From: JAGKXC01 sp964554385
GTDB taxonomy: Bacteria > Bacteroidota > Bacteroidia > NS11-12g > UBA955
Assembly: GCA_964554385.1 (NCBI GenBank)
Contig: CAZKOM010000021.1
Location: 1 to 27,440, forward strand
Direction of reading: 5' to 3'
Length of the DNA: 27,440 nt
Made by a program: the position numbers and the translations under genes. This document shows, piece by piece, positions 26,620 through 27,440 of this stretch (the first letter of the stretch is position 1; every line of letters begins with the position of its first letter). Below the pieces are notes generated by a model. The model had not been told where the DNA came from. It saw only the letters and a list, made by a program, of their open reading frames with translations, and made no database searches.

Positions 26620-27360
26620 TTAAGCTGGATCGTATGCCCATTTAAGGTAAATACTACCCCAAGTAAAACCACCGCCAAAGGTGCTCAAAATCATATTATC
26701 CCCTTTTTTAAACTGCTTTTCAAAATCAAATAAGCATAGAGGTAATGTTCCGCTAGTTGTATTACCGTAGCGTTGAATATTTACTAAAACTTTAGACTTA
26801 TCTAAACCCATTCTCTCTGCGGTTGCATCAATAATACGGAGATTGGCTTGGTGAGGTACTAACCAGTTCACATTTTCTGCAGTTAAACCATTGCGTTCCA
26901 TGATAGCATAACTTACATCTGCCATATTGGTCACCGCAAATTTAAACACGGTTTTACCTTCTTGGTGAACGTAATGCTGTTTGTTGCGAACTGTTTCTTC
27001 TGTTGGGGGATTCATAGAACCACCGGCAGGTTGGTAGAGCCATTCTCTTCCACTTCCGTCCACTTTAAGTATAGAATCTACAATCCCAAATCCCTCTTCA
27101 TTAGGTTCCAATAATACACAACCCGCTCCATCTCCAAAGATGATGCAGGTATTCCTGTCTTCGTAGTCTACAATTGCAGACATTTTATCTACTCCAACGA
27201 CTACCACCTTTTTATATGCACCGGATTGAATAAATCTAGATGCCGTTTCTAATGAAAAAAGGAATCCAGAACAGGCAGCCGATACATCAAATCCCCAAGC
27301 ATTTTTTGCTCCAATTTTATCCGCTAACACATTGGCAGTAGCTGGAAAAATATAATCTCC
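26620..27360 (-). CDS. fabH: Beta-ketoacyl-ACP synthase III, 5'-truncated at a sequence break
   Basis: FabH starts fatty acid synthesis by joining acetyl-CoA to malonyl-ACP. The catalytic triad is visible: Cys in SAACSGF (codon 27273-27271), His in VPHQANLRI (26853-26851) and Asn in RYGNTTSGT (26763-26761). The end GGGFTWGSIYLKWAY is the family terminus. Upstream of the Cys, DYIFPATANVLADKIGAKNAWGFD follows the family closely, but before DYIFP the translation turns into unrelated sequence and a stop codon appears at 27405-27403. About 90 N-terminal residues are therefore missing. A GTG at 27330 could be called a start, yet it lies inside the conserved domain and is not the true one. The loss coincides with a jump to about 69% G+C, pointing to an assembly join rather than a natural pseudogene. 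Confidence 0.93.
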   Translation of the reverse strand, partial: GDYIFPATANVLADKIGAKNAWGFDVSAACSGFLFSLETASRFIQSGAYKKVVVVGVDKMSAIVDYEDRNTCIIFGDGAGCVLLEPNEEGFGIVDSILKVDGSGREWLYQPAGGSMNPPTEETVRNKQHYVHQEGKTVFKFAVTNMADVSYAIMERNGLTAENVNWLVPHQANLRIIDATAERMGLDKSKVLVNIQRYGNTTSGTLPLCLFDFEKQFKKGDNMILSTFGGGFTWGSIYLKWAYDPA

Positions 27361-27440
27361 CGGTTCAGCGTTGTGTCGTCGAACATCCCCTACCGCCCTT
27401 CGTCAGCGGCCACCCGGCCGCACGCCTGTCCGTTACGCCG
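27361..27440. other. GC-rich foreign-looking tail, likely chimeric contig end
   Basis: By my count 55 of these 80 bases are G or C, against a clearly AT-rich rest of window. The fabH protein homology stops within a few bases of the start of this tail. All three plus-strand frames are open over the 80 bases, as expected for coding DNA of a GC-rich organism. This is best read as a misjoined or contaminating end. Confidence 0.6.

Noticed and set aside
1..27440. CRISPR arrays, tRNA/rRNA genes, insertion sequences, prophage or integrase genes
   Set aside because: I looked for spaced repeats, cloverleaf-like intergenic segments, transposase or integrase motifs and terminal repeats and found none.

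Overview
The window is an AT-rich chromosomal segment of a Bacteroidota bacterium. Evidence for this is the TAnnTTTG -7 promoter elements, the near absence of Shine-Dalgarno sequences, a lipoprotein-type RND membrane fusion protein, a 50-residue DUF6728-like protein, a guaA gene followed by a periplasmic-binding-fold gene, and an outer-membrane protein carrying a DTITIRDTIRI linker. The exact order cannot be read from the sequence. Most of the window is core housekeeping and envelope genes. I see no phage, transposon, CRISPR array, tRNA or rRNA.

Layout. 1-2318 (-) is the 5' part of a large secreted or outer-membrane protein with a barrel-like front and a long coiled coil; its 3' end lies outside the window. 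Divergent from it is sppA (2506-4290). Next comes a four-gene efflux operon (4376-11020): a TetR regulator, a TolC-type outer-membrane channel, a lipoprotein membrane fusion protein and an RND pump, closed by a strong terminator. A roughly 450-base gap follows, with a second terminator serving the opposite strand. The minus strand then carries a membrane-anchored coiled-coil protein (11471-12463), a thioredoxin-fold protein without a CxxC (12569-13960), a 50-aa membrane protein (13997-14149) and lon (14187-16676). A lipoprotein (16846-17700) with its own terminator is followed by pfkA and recN, four bases apart. rnhA (-) lies between recN and the cinA-guaA-PBP-like-RsmB-like series (21206-26490). 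The window closes with a 5'-truncated fabH (-).

How the genes work together. TetR, TolC, the fusion protein and the RND pump form one tripartite exporter with its likely local repressor. sppA and lon are proteolytic quality control in the membrane and cytoplasm. recN, rnhA and cinA are genome maintenance or nucleotide-pool hygiene. pfkA, guaA and fabH are central metabolism.

The most notable points: (1) TAnnTTTG elements repeatedly end only 3-11 bases before start codons, suggesting leaderless or nearly leaderless transcripts; (2) an 8-bp perfect inverted repeat lies between lon and the neighbouring lipoprotein gene; (3) there is a small gene at the end of lon with its own promoter; (4) the last 80 bases are about 69% G+C and break the fabH reading frame, which looks like a chimeric contig end. 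I did not find a convincing new multi-gene system; this is mainly an ordinary core-genome region.
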